DNA of 5,505 nt from Acidimicrobiaceae bacterium UBA2093 (GTDB taxonomy: Bacteria > Actinomycetota > Acidimicrobiia > Acidimicrobiales > Ilumatobacteraceae), in NCBI GenBank assembly GCA_002331255.1, contig DCZD01000035.1, positions 7,321 to 12,825 on the forward strand. The letters run 5' to 3'. Shown here in pieces: positions 1 to 5,505 of the stretch. The notes below the pieces were generated by a model that saw only the letters and a list, made by a program, of their open reading frames with translations, was not told the origin of the DNA and ran no database searches. How positions within the stretch are numbered: the first letter of the stretch is position 1; each line of letters begins with the position of its first letter. The translations under genes and the position numbers were made by a program.

Positions 1-330
1 CGTGACCGTTCAGATCGTGATCGTTCGGATCGCGGCCGTGACGACCGTGGCTGGAACGACCGCGCACCTCGCGAACGTTCGGACCGTGATCGCAATGATC
101 GCGGCAACGACCGCCGCGACGGCTTCGACGGTCGTGATCGCGGACCCCGTAGTGATGACTCTCGCACCCGCAGTGGCTGGAGTGGTCCAACGAACGGCCG
201 CAGCAGCGGACGAAGTGATCGCCGTAGCGATGGACGCAGTGACAGCCGACCCGGTGCCCGCAACAGCGATCGTCGTTCCAATCGCAGTAGTCGTGACGAT
301 AGTCGTGGCCGTGATGGCAAAAGAGGTCGC
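1..330 (+). repeat. Degenerate CGTGATCG-type coding repeat encoding RD/RS dipeptides
   Basis: The DNA is built from degenerate short units such as CGTGATCGT, GATCGCGG and CGTGACCG, with the pentamer GATCG recurring about eight times. Repetition is strongest in the first 160 bases and decays toward AGT/CGC-rich units encoding R-S and S-D. Units respect the codon phase of frame 1 (cgt-gat, cgt-tcg-gat, cgc-ggc). This is consistent with slippage expansion under selection for a charged, disordered protein tail. The low complexity also keeps several other frames open. Confidence 0.55.
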
Positions 331-348
331 CACCAGCACTCTCGGTAG
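1..348 (+). CDS. C-terminal Arg/Asp-rich tail of a probable RNA-binding protein (DEAD-box helicase-like), partial at left edge
   Basis: Frame 1 is open from the left edge to a TAG at 346-348 and gives 115 residues, with no start codon in the window. By my count 36 are Arg and 23 Asp, with Ser, Gly and Asn making up most of the rest. The first 40 residues are dense in R-D, R-S-D and D-R-G dipeptides and tripeptides; the later part shifts to R-S, G-R and S-D, and the protein ends in a basic K-R-G-R-H-Q-H-S-R. Such low-complexity charged tails follow the helicase core in many actinobacterial DEAD-box RNA helicases, where they are thought to aid RNA binding. Other RNA-binding proteins (Rho, RNase E/G, translation factors) can carry similar tails, so the product is not certain. 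Frame 2 and antisense frames are also open here, but they give Val/Ala/Thr-rich strings produced by the repeat. The following gene starts 10 bp downstream. Confidence 0.72.
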   Translation, partial: RDRSDRDRSDRGRDDRGWNDRAPRERSDRDRNDRGNDRRDGFDGRDRGPRSDDSRTRSGWSGPTNGRSSGRSDRRSDGRSDSRPGARNSDRRSNRSSRDDSRGRDGKRGRHQHSR

Positions 349-358
349 TGTCTGAGCG

Positions 359-2002
359 GTGACTGGGGGAATTATCTATACGGCGAAAGCCGTCCACACG
401 TTAAATCCCTCTCGCCCATCGAGTCGTGCCGTCGCCGTGCGCGATGGTCGCGTGCTCGCAGTCGGAACAGTGGATGAATGCTCTCGTTGGGGCATCGAGC
501 GCGTTGACACGCGCTTTGAGCGAGACGTCATCGTTCCTGGTTTTGTCGAAGCCCACTCTCACCTCATGGAGGGACAGTGGGGCCAAGTGCCGTATGTGGG
601 TCGCTTTGATCGCACTATGCCCGACGGAACCATTGCGCCAGGCGTCGCGAGCATCGCTGAATTCCTCGAGCGACTTCGAGGGCTTCTTGCAAACAAACAC
701 GATGTCCCCTACTTCGTTGCATCCGGTTTTGACCCCATCTATTTCGACGGAGAACGACTCAATCGTCATCACCTGGATTCCGTGTCCAGCACGACTCCGA
801 TCTTCATCTTTCATGCAAGCGGACATCTTGCGACCGTCAATTCGGCTTTTCTGAACAAGTACAACATCGGGGCTGGACATCCAACTCCCGGTGTCGGCTT
901 TGGACACGACGGCGAGCCCGACGGTGAGCTACGCGAGACAGCGGCACTTGCACTTGCAAAAGATGAGTTCATGCACTTGGGGAAAGTGTTCTCAAGTGAG
1001 CAGTGCATCACCGACTTTGGACATGCTGCGCGCCTCGCCGGTGTCACTACTGCTACCGACCTTGCCAGCTCGTTCTTGTTCCGACCAGAACACGCGTCAG
1101 TCGTTGCCAATATCGTCAACATGGCGGCTTATCCCATTCGACTCGCATGTGCGCCATTGATGCGGTCGCAAGGCAAGAGCATCGACGAACAACTCGACGC
1201 GCTCAAGACTTCGCGACTGCACGAGAGTGACAAGTTCAAGATCCCTGTCGTCAAGATGATGCTTGATGGTTCGATTCAAGGATTCACGGCGATGATCTCG
1301 TGGCCTGGCTACATCACGGGCGAAGGCCATGGCTTCCTTTTACAGACACCCGAAGAGACCTTTGACATGGTCACTCGACTCACCGCCGCGCGAATTGGTG
1401 TCCACTGCCACTGCAACGGCGACGTTGCTTCAGAGCTGTTCATAGATGCAGTCGAGCATGCGCTCGGAAACCACGCATGGCTTGATCATCGTCACACCAT
1501 CACTCATGCCCAGACAATCACCCATGCACAACTTCGACGTGCTCGAAACCTTGGCATCGGGTGCAACTTCTTTAGCAATCATCTGTGGTTTTGGGGAGAC
1601 CAGCACCACGACATCACACTCGGCTCCGATCGCGCCTCTCAGATGAACCCGGCCGCGTCAGCTGCACGACTCGGCATTCCCTTCACACTGCATTCCGATG
1701 CGTCGGTCACACCAATCGGCCAACTGCACACCATGTGGGCCGCAATCAATCGTCAAACCGTGAGCGGACGCACCCTGGGTGAGAACGAGGCGATTTCACC
1801 CGCTATCGCTTTACAGGCCACCACCCTTGGTGCTGCATATCTGTTGCATCTCGACCACTTGATCGGCTCTCTTGAAACTGGCAAGTTCGCAGACATGACC
1901 GTGCTCGCCGACGACCCTCTCAAAGTTGATCCAAACGACATTCGCAACATCGAAGTACGAGACACCATCGTCGGCGGAGCCGTCACCAGCGAAAACATCT
2001 GA
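359..2002 (+). CDS. Amidohydrolase family 3 protein (YtcJ-like metal-dependent hydrolase)
   Basis: This is a cytoplasmic, metal-dependent TIM-barrel hydrolase of the amidohydrolase superfamily, family 3; known relatives include YtcJ and N-substituted formamide deformylase. The substrate is unknown, most likely an amide, formamide or cyclic C-N bond. Residues 1-60 form the N-terminal beta-sandwich half, with the usual A-V-A-V-R-D-G-R turn at about 24-31. The metal-binding H-S-H is at 66-68. K299 precedes D-G-S (303-305), H349 lies in H-C-H-C-N-G-D (349-355), T-H is at 382-383, and the catalytic Asp is D447 in H-S-D. The C-terminal sandwich carries G-S-L-E-T-G-K-F-A-D-M (503-513) and a final T-I-V-G-G turn. 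At 547 aa it is full length for the family. GTG 359 is effectively forced, since an in-frame TGA sits at 353-355 and no better start follows before conserved sequence. No signal peptide or clear Shine-Dalgarno is visible. It is the first gene of the cluster. Confidence 0.92.
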   Translation: MTGGIIYTAKAVHTLNPSRPSSRAVAVRDGRVLAVGTVDECSRWGIERVDTRFERDVIVPGFVEAHSHLMEGQWGQVPYVGRFDRTMPDGTIAPGVASIAEFLERLRGLLANKHDVPYFVASGFDPIYFDGERLNRHHLDSVSSTTPIFIFHASGHLATVNSAFLNKYNIGAGHPTPGVGFGHDGEPDGELRETAALALAKDEFMHLGKVFSSEQCITDFGHAARLAGVTTATDLASSFLFRPEHASVVANIVNMAAYPIRLACAPLMRSQGKSIDEQLDALKTSRLHESDKFKIPVVKMMLDGSIQGFTAMISWPGYITGEGHGFLLQTPEETFDMVTRLTAARIGVHCHCNGDVASELFIDAVEHALGNHAWLDHRHTITHAQTITHAQLRRARNLGIGCNFFSNHLWFWGDQHHDITLGSDRASQMNPAASAARLGIPFTLHSDASVTPIGQLHTMWAAINRQTVSGRTLGENEAISPAIALQATTLGAAYLLHLDHLIGSLETGKFADMTVLADDPLKVDPNDIRNIEVRDTIVGGAVTSENI

Positions 2003-2024
2003 CTGCGGCGACTACGCTCGACCT

Positions 2025-2867
2025 GTGGCACTCACCTTCACTCCACTCACCACCCACGCCGGCGCAGTCGCACATGGCGTTCCATTCGGGCCAGACATGT
2101 CGACCACCGATGTCAACGCACTTCTTGATGCCGTTCACTTTCACGGTGTCGTATTCTTTCGCGACAATACGTTGACGGAGGAACAACACCTCGCTGCGAC
2201 CCTTCAACTGGGAGGCGGCGACATTTATCCCCTCGCCCGCCTACGTGGTCGCACCGAGCCGAACGTTTCAGTCATCGAAGACACCGAACAGTCACCACCA
2301 GACGCAGACAAGTGGCATACCGACGTCACCTGGTATCACACGCCGCCGCGCTACGCGGTTCTTCAGTCCGTCATCATCCCTCCCTACGGAGGTGACACCA
2401 TGTGGGCGAGCACCGCGGCCATTTACGACTCGTTGTCAGCACCACTCAGAGAGTTCTGCGATGCGCTAGAGGTGCATCACGGCGGAACCGAGCAACTCAT
2501 CGAGGTAAACACACGACTGTTCGGCGAAGAAGTGGGGAACGCAATACGAGAGAATTTTGGTCGAGGCGCGATGCACAAATTGGTGAAGCGTCACCCCATT
2601 TCTGGGCGTAGGGCGCTTTTCTTGTCGCCGCTCAACATGACCTCGGTGCTCGGAATGAAAGACGATGAAGCGCGGGCGCTTCTTGACTTCCTCAACTCGA
2701 AACTCGACGATCCGAATTTTTCGGTGCGATGGAAGTGGCGGCCGGGCGATGTCGCCATCTGGGACGAAACCACGACCGCCCACAGAGCGCTAAGCGACCA
2801 CTACCCGCAGCACCGCAAGATGATGCGCTCGACAGTCGAGGGTTTCGCTCCACATGAGTTCAACTGA
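2025..2867 (+). CDS. TauD/TfdA-family Fe(II)/2-oxoglutarate-dependent dioxygenase
   Basis: This is a cytoplasmic non-haem iron dioxygenase that couples oxidative decarboxylation of 2-oxoglutarate to hydroxylation of a small substrate. Starting at GTG 2025 the protein has 280 aa, against 283 for E. coli TauD. The key residues then fall one or two positions from the TauD numbering: iron ligands H98 and D100 (W-H-T-D-V-T) and H253 (T-A-H-R-A), 2-oxoglutarate contacts T125 (G-G-D-T) and R264, and R268 for the substrate carboxylate or sulfonate. An ATG at 1926 would add 33 residues unlike the family and overlap the upstream gene by 77 bp. An ATG at 2097 would remove the first conserved strand. Positions matching TauD H70, Y73 and N95 appear to be Tyr68, Ala71 and Ala94, so taurine is an unlikely substrate. 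The gene follows the amidohydrolase by 22 bp and precedes the FMN enzyme by 17 bp. No strong Shine-Dalgarno is visible. Family certain, substrate unknown. Confidence 0.92.
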   Translation: MALTFTPLTTHAGAVAHGVPFGPDMSTTDVNALLDAVHFHGVVFFRDNTLTEEQHLAATLQLGGGDIYPLARLRGRTEPNVSVIEDTEQSPPDADKWHTDVTWYHTPPRYAVLQSVIIPPYGGDTMWASTAAIYDSLSAPLREFCDALEVHHGGTEQLIEVNTRLFGEEVGNAIRENFGRGAMHKLVKRHPISGRRALFLSPLNMTSVLGMKDDEARALLDFLNSKLDDPNFSVRWKWRPGDVAIWDETTTAHRALSDHYPQHRKMMRSTVEGFAPHEFN

Positions 2868-2884
2868 CCGAGAACCTCGCTGAC

Positions 2885-4105
2885 ATGGGCGTGCTTCGCA
2901 CGGTTAGATCGGTCATCCGCTTCAAAAAGCCGGTCTTTTCACCACAAAAACGGCGCCTATCGAAAGCCGCCAATGTTGGCGACCTTCGCCTCATCGCAAA
3001 GCGGCGACTACCCGGCGGCATCTTCGACTACTTCGATGGCGCCGCTGATGACGAAGTCACCTACACGCGCAATTCGTCAGACTTCGACAAAATTGTTTTT
3101 CGGCCTCGGGTGTTGGTCGACGTCTCACACATCGACACCACCTGCTCAATTCTCGGGAAGGCCTACGACCTACCCGTCATCCTTGGGCCGACCGGCTTTA
3201 CGCGCATTGCAACGTCGGACGGCGAACTGGCAGTCGCTCGCGCTGCAGCACGACTGAACCTTCCATACACGCTCTCAACCCTGGCCACGCGAAGCATCGA
3301 AGAAGTTGGCGCTGCATCGACAGCCACAAAGTGGTTCCAGGTGTATGTGTGGCGGGACCGCGGCATCGTGAAGGCGATGCTTGATCGCGCAAGAGACTCA
3401 GGCTTCACGTCGATCATGCTCACCGTCGACACTGCCATTCTCGGGCGTCGGGAACGAGACGTGCGGCGCGGGTTCACACTTCCCCCAAAGATCGGTCTTG
3501 ACACGATCATCGATGGCCTTCGACACCCGCGATGGACGTGGGACTTCCTCACTCATGAACCAATCACGTTCGCCAACGTCGCTGAACACGCCGATAAAGA
3601 TGGTGGAACCGCAGTTTCACTCTCGCAATACATCAATGACCAGATGGACCCATCAGTGTCATGGGAAGACATCGCTTGGCTTCGCGCCAACTGGAATGGC
3701 CCTATCATCGTGAAGGGCATACAGCGCACCGAAGACGCTGATCTTGCCTGTCAACATGGCATCGATGCAATCTCCGTGTCGAACCATGGTGGCCGACAAC
3801 TGGACCATGCCCCGTCGCCAGTGTCGATACTTTCCGACATCGCAGACACGGTCGCGGGTCGCGCATTCATCATCTGCGACGGCGGCGTGCGCCGTGGTGC
3901 CGACATTCTCAAAGCTTTGGCGCTCGGAGCGAATGCGTGCTCTGTCGGACGCGCGTACCTCTACGGCCTTGGTGCCGCCGGCGAACTAGGTGTTGACATG
4001 GCAATTGGCATGTTGCGTGACGAGCTTCGTCGAGCAATGGCTCTTGCTGGAGTGCGCTCACTGTCTGAGGTCAATCGAAATCTTGTCGCATGGAGGAATC
4101 CGTGA
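2885..4105 (+). CDS. FMN-dependent alpha-hydroxy-acid dehydrogenase/oxidase (LldD2-like)
   Basis: This enzyme oxidises an L-2-hydroxy acid to the 2-oxo acid using FMN, in the family of glycolate oxidase, L-lactate dehydrogenase LldD and mandelate dehydrogenase. All active-site residues known from spinach glycolate oxidase can be placed: Y49 (F-D-Y-F-D-G-A), Y154 (W-F-Q-V-Y), D182 (T-V-D-T), K277 (I-V-K-G), and H301 with R304 in S-N-H-G-G-R-Q-L-D. The FMN phosphate site is D-G-G-V-R-R-G-A-D (332-340) plus G-R (355-356). The 406-aa length and the N-terminal extension before the barrel (K-R-R-L near 22-25, then D-L-R-L-I-A-K-R-R) closely resemble mycobacterial LldD2. Residues 232-247 carry a slightly longer loop than I remember for LldD2, in the variable loop-4 region of this family. 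ATG 2885 is supported by that N-terminal match. Lactate is the default guess, but the operon context suggests another hydroxy acid. No mycofactocin genes are nearby, so a MftD role is not indicated. Confidence 0.93.
   Translation: MGVLRTVRSVIRFKKPVFSPQKRRLSKAANVGDLRLIAKRRLPGGIFDYFDGAADDEVTYTRNSSDFDKIVFRPRVLVDVSHIDTTCSILGKAYDLPVILGPTGFTRIATSDGELAVARAAARLNLPYTLSTLATRSIEEVGAASTATKWFQVYVWRDRGIVKAMLDRARDSGFTSIMLTVDTAILGRRERDVRRGFTLPPKIGLDTIIDGLRHPRWTWDFLTHEPITFANVAEHADKDGGTAVSLSQYINDQMDPSVSWEDIAWLRANWNGPIIVKGIQRTEDADLACQHGIDAISVSNHGGRQLDHAPSPVSILSDIADTVAGRAFIICDGGVRRGADILKALALGANACSVGRAYLYGLGAAGELGVDMAIGMLRDELRRAMALAGVRSLSEVNRNLVAWRNP
4092..4097 (+). promoter_or_regulatory. Ribosome binding site GGAGGA for the SDR gene
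   Basis: GGAGGA lies inside the last codons of the LldD2-like gene, 4 nt before GTG 4102. It is the clearest Shine-Dalgarno in the window. It decides the downstream start: an ATG at 4090 would contain the motif within its own coding sequence and have no equivalent signal upstream. The arrangement suggests translational coupling with the preceding gene. Confidence 0.7.
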
Positions 4106-4959
4106 CCACGCAATTACCAACCAATGTCCCCCCTATCGAAGACTGGAATCGATTACTCGAAGGGAAAATTGCCGTCGTCACCGGCGGAGGTGCCGGAATC
4201 GGTGCCGCCATCTGCGAGCTGTTCGCGCGACACGGCGCGGTGCTCGAGGTGGCAGAAATCGACGCCGACAGGGCCAAGAGCATTGACGACATCGTGCGAG
4301 GTGTCGGCGGATCCATCACCTCGCAGGTCATCGACGTAACTGATGACGATCAGGTTGAGAACTTCGCATCTGATGTGCTGAAGCGCCATGGTCATGTTGA
4401 CGTACTCGTCAACAATGTCGGCGACTTCCGCCCGAACGTTCCATTCCGCGAATCTTCCCCCGCCTCCTGGAAGACCATGTATGACCTCAACCTTGGCCAC
4501 ATCTTCGGAGTGACACGCGCGTTCATCAACTCCATGACTGATGCAGGTAAAGGTTCAATCATCAACTTCCACTCAGTCGAAGGCATGCGTGGCTATGCCG
4601 GCGAGCCGGTCTACGGGGCCATGAAGGCAGCCGCAGCACACTTCACCACCTGCCTTGCGGTTCACGTTGGGCGTTTCGGTGTTCGTGTCAATGGCATCGG
4701 ACCAGACCTCACACAGACCCCCCAAGTCAACTACTTGAAGGGCTGGGAAGAGAGCGACCATTTATGGCCATCATGGTCGCCCGTCGGACGCCTCGGATGG
4801 CCTGAAGATCAAGCACGCGTCGCACTCTTCCTGGCATCTGATATGTCGTCGTTCGTGACAGGTCACAATATCCCCGTCGATGGTGGCACAAAGGCTGGTG
4901 GCGGTTGGTTCTGGTCACCGACAGAGAACCGGTTCGTCAATCGTCCACGAACTCTCTGA
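4102..4959 (+). CDS. Classical SDR-family NAD(P)-dependent oxidoreductase
   Basis: This is a cytoplasmic Rossmann-fold dehydrogenase/reductase acting on an alcohol or carbonyl. Numbering from GTG 4102 (285 aa), the cofactor motif T-G-G-G-A-G-I-G is at 27-34, and an acidic residue at the end of strand 2 (E52 in V-A-E-I-D) favours NAD over NADP. N-N-V-G is at 104-107. The catalytic tetrad is N130, S158 (F-H-S-V-E-G), Y171 and K175 (Y-G-A-M-K). The substrate loop follows P-D-L-T-Q-T-P, and the C-terminal P-V-D-G-G is typical. After it comes an aromatic tail (G-G-W-F-W-S-P-T then N-R-P-R-T-L), longer than the usual SDR end and resembling tails I recall in actinobacterial SDRs. GTG 4102 overlaps the upstream TGA as GTGA and sits behind GGAGGA; the alternative ATG 4090 would add four residues. 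It is the last gene of the cluster, ending 15 bp from the opposing monooxygenase stop. Substrate unknown; an intermediate made by the neighbouring oxidative enzymes is a reasonable inference. Confidence 0.92.
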   Translation: MTTQLPTNVPPIEDWNRLLEGKIAVVTGGGAGIGAAICELFARHGAVLEVAEIDADRAKSIDDIVRGVGGSITSQVIDVTDDDQVENFASDVLKRHGHVDVLVNNVGDFRPNVPFRESSPASWKTMYDLNLGHIFGVTRAFINSMTDAGKGSIINFHSVEGMRGYAGEPVYGAMKAAAAHFTTCLAVHVGRFGVRVNGIGPDLTQTPQVNYLKGWEESDHLWPSWSPVGRLGWPEDQARVALFLASDMSSFVTGHNIPVDGGTKAGGGWFWSPTENRFVNRPRTL

Positions 4960-4970
4960 CGACACGTCAG
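4956..4970. terminator. Small perfect hairpin at the convergent gene junction (possible terminator)
   Basis: CTGACG at 4956-4961 and CGTCAG at 4965-4970 form a perfect 6-bp inverted repeat around an ACA loop. It starts at the stop codon of the SDR gene and ends 4 bp before the monooxygenase stop. The position between convergent genes suits a bidirectional terminator. However, the stem is short and no T-run follows on either strand, so it is not a canonical intrinsic terminator and may be chance. Confidence 0.3.
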
Positions 4971-4974
4971 CTCT

Positions 4975-5505
4975 TCACACCCGGGTGGCGACGCGCGAGA
5001 AGACGAGGACTCCGTCGTCGATCGGTGCCTTGCGGAACATCTTTCTGTCCTTGGCGTAATTCTGCGGATTCACCCATGGCTCACGATCGCCTTGCTTCGG
5101 CATTTTGTCCATGAAACGGCGCATGTAGCCAGGGCTGAAGGATTCGATCCACGAGTGAGCCGTCATGCCCTCGTCTTCATGGCGAAGCGTGGGCGTGAAT
5201 ACGTCGTAGCCCTTTGCGTCCATGTGATTCAACAGTCGACACACGTACTCACTGGTGAGGTCAGCGCGCAACGTCCATGATGCATTGATGTATCCGAAAG
5301 TCGAGACCATGTTCGGAACACCGGAGTATGCCATCCCTTTGTAGGTCCACGTCTCGGCAAAGTCGATCCGTCGTCCGTCGAGCGAGAACTTCATGTCGCC
5401 GACTGAGACTAACTGCAGTCCGGTTGCCGTCACGATGATGTCAGCGTCGATGTGCTTCCCTGACTGAAGTCGTACACCCGTCTCGTCGAAGCGCTCGATG
5501 TGGTC
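4975..5505 (-). CDS. C-terminal part of an EthA-like flavin monooxygenase (Baeyer-Villiger type), partial at right edge
   Basis: Read on the minus strand from the right edge, an open frame of 176 residues ends at TGA (4975-4977); the 5' part lies outside the window. It matches the C-terminal third of Mycobacterium tuberculosis EthA (489 aa) as I remember it. Shared points in fragment numbering are D-x-I-E-R-F at 1-6, S-G-x-x-I-x-A-D-I-I then A-T-G-L (27-30), Y-K-G-M (55-58), S-G-V-P-N-M (61-66), G-Y-x-N-A-S-W-T-L-x-A-D-L (71-83), E-Y-V-C-R-L-L-N-x-M-D (86-96), the F-S-P-G-Y-x-x-R region (123-130) and P-K-Q-G (136-139). The A-T-G motif is a known Baeyer-Villiger monooxygenase signature; the FAD and NADPH Rossmann motifs would be in the missing part. 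Such enzymes insert oxygen next to ketones or oxidise sulfur and thioamides. No truncation is seen, because the frame runs intact to the edge. It faces the SDR gene tail to tail and is probably transcribed separately. Confidence 0.9.
   Translation of the reverse strand, partial: DHIERFDETGVRLQSGKHIDADIIVTATGLQLVSVGDMKFSLDGRRIDFAETWTYKGMAYSGVPNMVSTFGYINASWTLRADLTSEYVCRLLNHMDAKGYDVFTPTLRHEDEGMTAHSWIESFSPGYMRRFMDKMPKQGDREPWVNPQNYAKDRKMFRKAPIDDGVLVFSRVATRV

Noticed and set aside
1..330. CRISPR-like or tandem-repeat array
   Set aside because: Units are short, degenerate and in phase with codons, with no constant repeat and unique spacer pattern.
10..339. 109-residue open frame on the - strand, hydrophobic-looking
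   Set aside because: Antisense shadow of the same repeat. The apparent hydrophobic Ile/Thr/Ala strings come from complementing CGN/GAY codons.
2..355. 117-residue open frame on the + strand, Val/Ala/Thr-rich
   Set aside because: It is the frame 2 reading of the RD-encoding repeat. It has low complexity and no recognisable fold, and frame 1 gives a coherent charged tail.
365..382. AT-richer stretch ATTATCTATAC resembling a -10 promoter element
   Set aside because: It lies inside the amidohydrolase coding start and has no matching -35 element; chance similarity.
401..907. 168-residue antisense open frame inside the amidohydrolase gene
   Set aside because: No recognisable motifs, and it lies wholly within a well-supported gene on the other strand.
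1926..2024. Upstream ATG extension of the dioxygenase (33 extra residues)
   Set aside because: It overlaps the amidohydrolase end by 77 bp and the added residues have no counterpart in TauD-type enzymes. The GTG at 2025 puts catalytic residues at family positions.
3163..3552. 129-residue antisense open frame inside the LldD2-like gene
   Set aside because: Arg/Ser-rich shadow with no motifs; the sense frame has complete catalytic residues.
2885..4105. Mycofactocin-type MftD assignment for the alpha-hydroxy-acid dehydrogenase
   Set aside because: The N-terminus and overall sequence look like LldD2, and no mftA-F genes are adjacent in the window.

Overview
The window reads as a chromosomal stretch of a moderately high-GC bacterium, most likely an actinomycete (Actinomycetota). 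Three observations point that way. An FMN-dependent alpha-hydroxy-acid dehydrogenase strongly resembles mycobacterial LldD2, and a flavin monooxygenase tail strongly resembles mycobacterial EthA. GTG starts are common and Shine-Dalgarno signals are mostly weak. A lineage such as Acidimicrobiia is plausible but is only inference. Family assignments come from motif recognition and remembered protein sequences, not from a database search.

Layout: (1) 1-348 (+) is the 3' end of a gene entering from the left. It encodes an Arg/Asp/Ser/Gly-rich tail of the kind found at the C-terminus of DEAD-box RNA helicases and other RNA-binding proteins. (2) 359-4959 (+) is a tight four-gene cluster: a family-3 amidohydrolase (YtcJ-like), a TauD/TfdA-type Fe(II)/2-oxoglutarate dioxygenase, an LldD2-like FMN alpha-hydroxy-acid dehydrogenase, and a classical SDR oxidoreductase. 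Gaps are 22 and 17 bp, then a 4-bp GTGA overlap, so one transcript is likely. (3) 4975-5505 (-) is the C-terminal third of an EthA-like Baeyer-Villiger monooxygenase. It converges on the SDR gene and runs off the right edge. There is no gene-free stretch over 300 bases; the largest gap is 22 bp. No RNA gene, IS element, CRISPR array or att site was seen.

How the genes may work together (inference): the four + strand genes contain the enzyme types needed to hydrolyse an amide-like bond, hydroxylate a carbon with O2 and 2-oxoglutarate, oxidise an alpha-hydroxy acid to a 2-oxo acid, and oxidise or reduce an alcohol/carbonyl. That fits stepwise breakdown of a small organic acid or amide. No transporter, regulator or CoA ligase lies in the window, so the substrate cannot be named. 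In the dioxygenase, the residues that recognise taurine in E. coli TauD appear to be replaced, so a taurine role is unlikely. The facing monooxygenase adds a fifth oxidative enzyme but is probably a separate transcription unit. I see no clear evidence of a wholly new system. The enzyme combination and its unknown substrate are the most interesting aspect.
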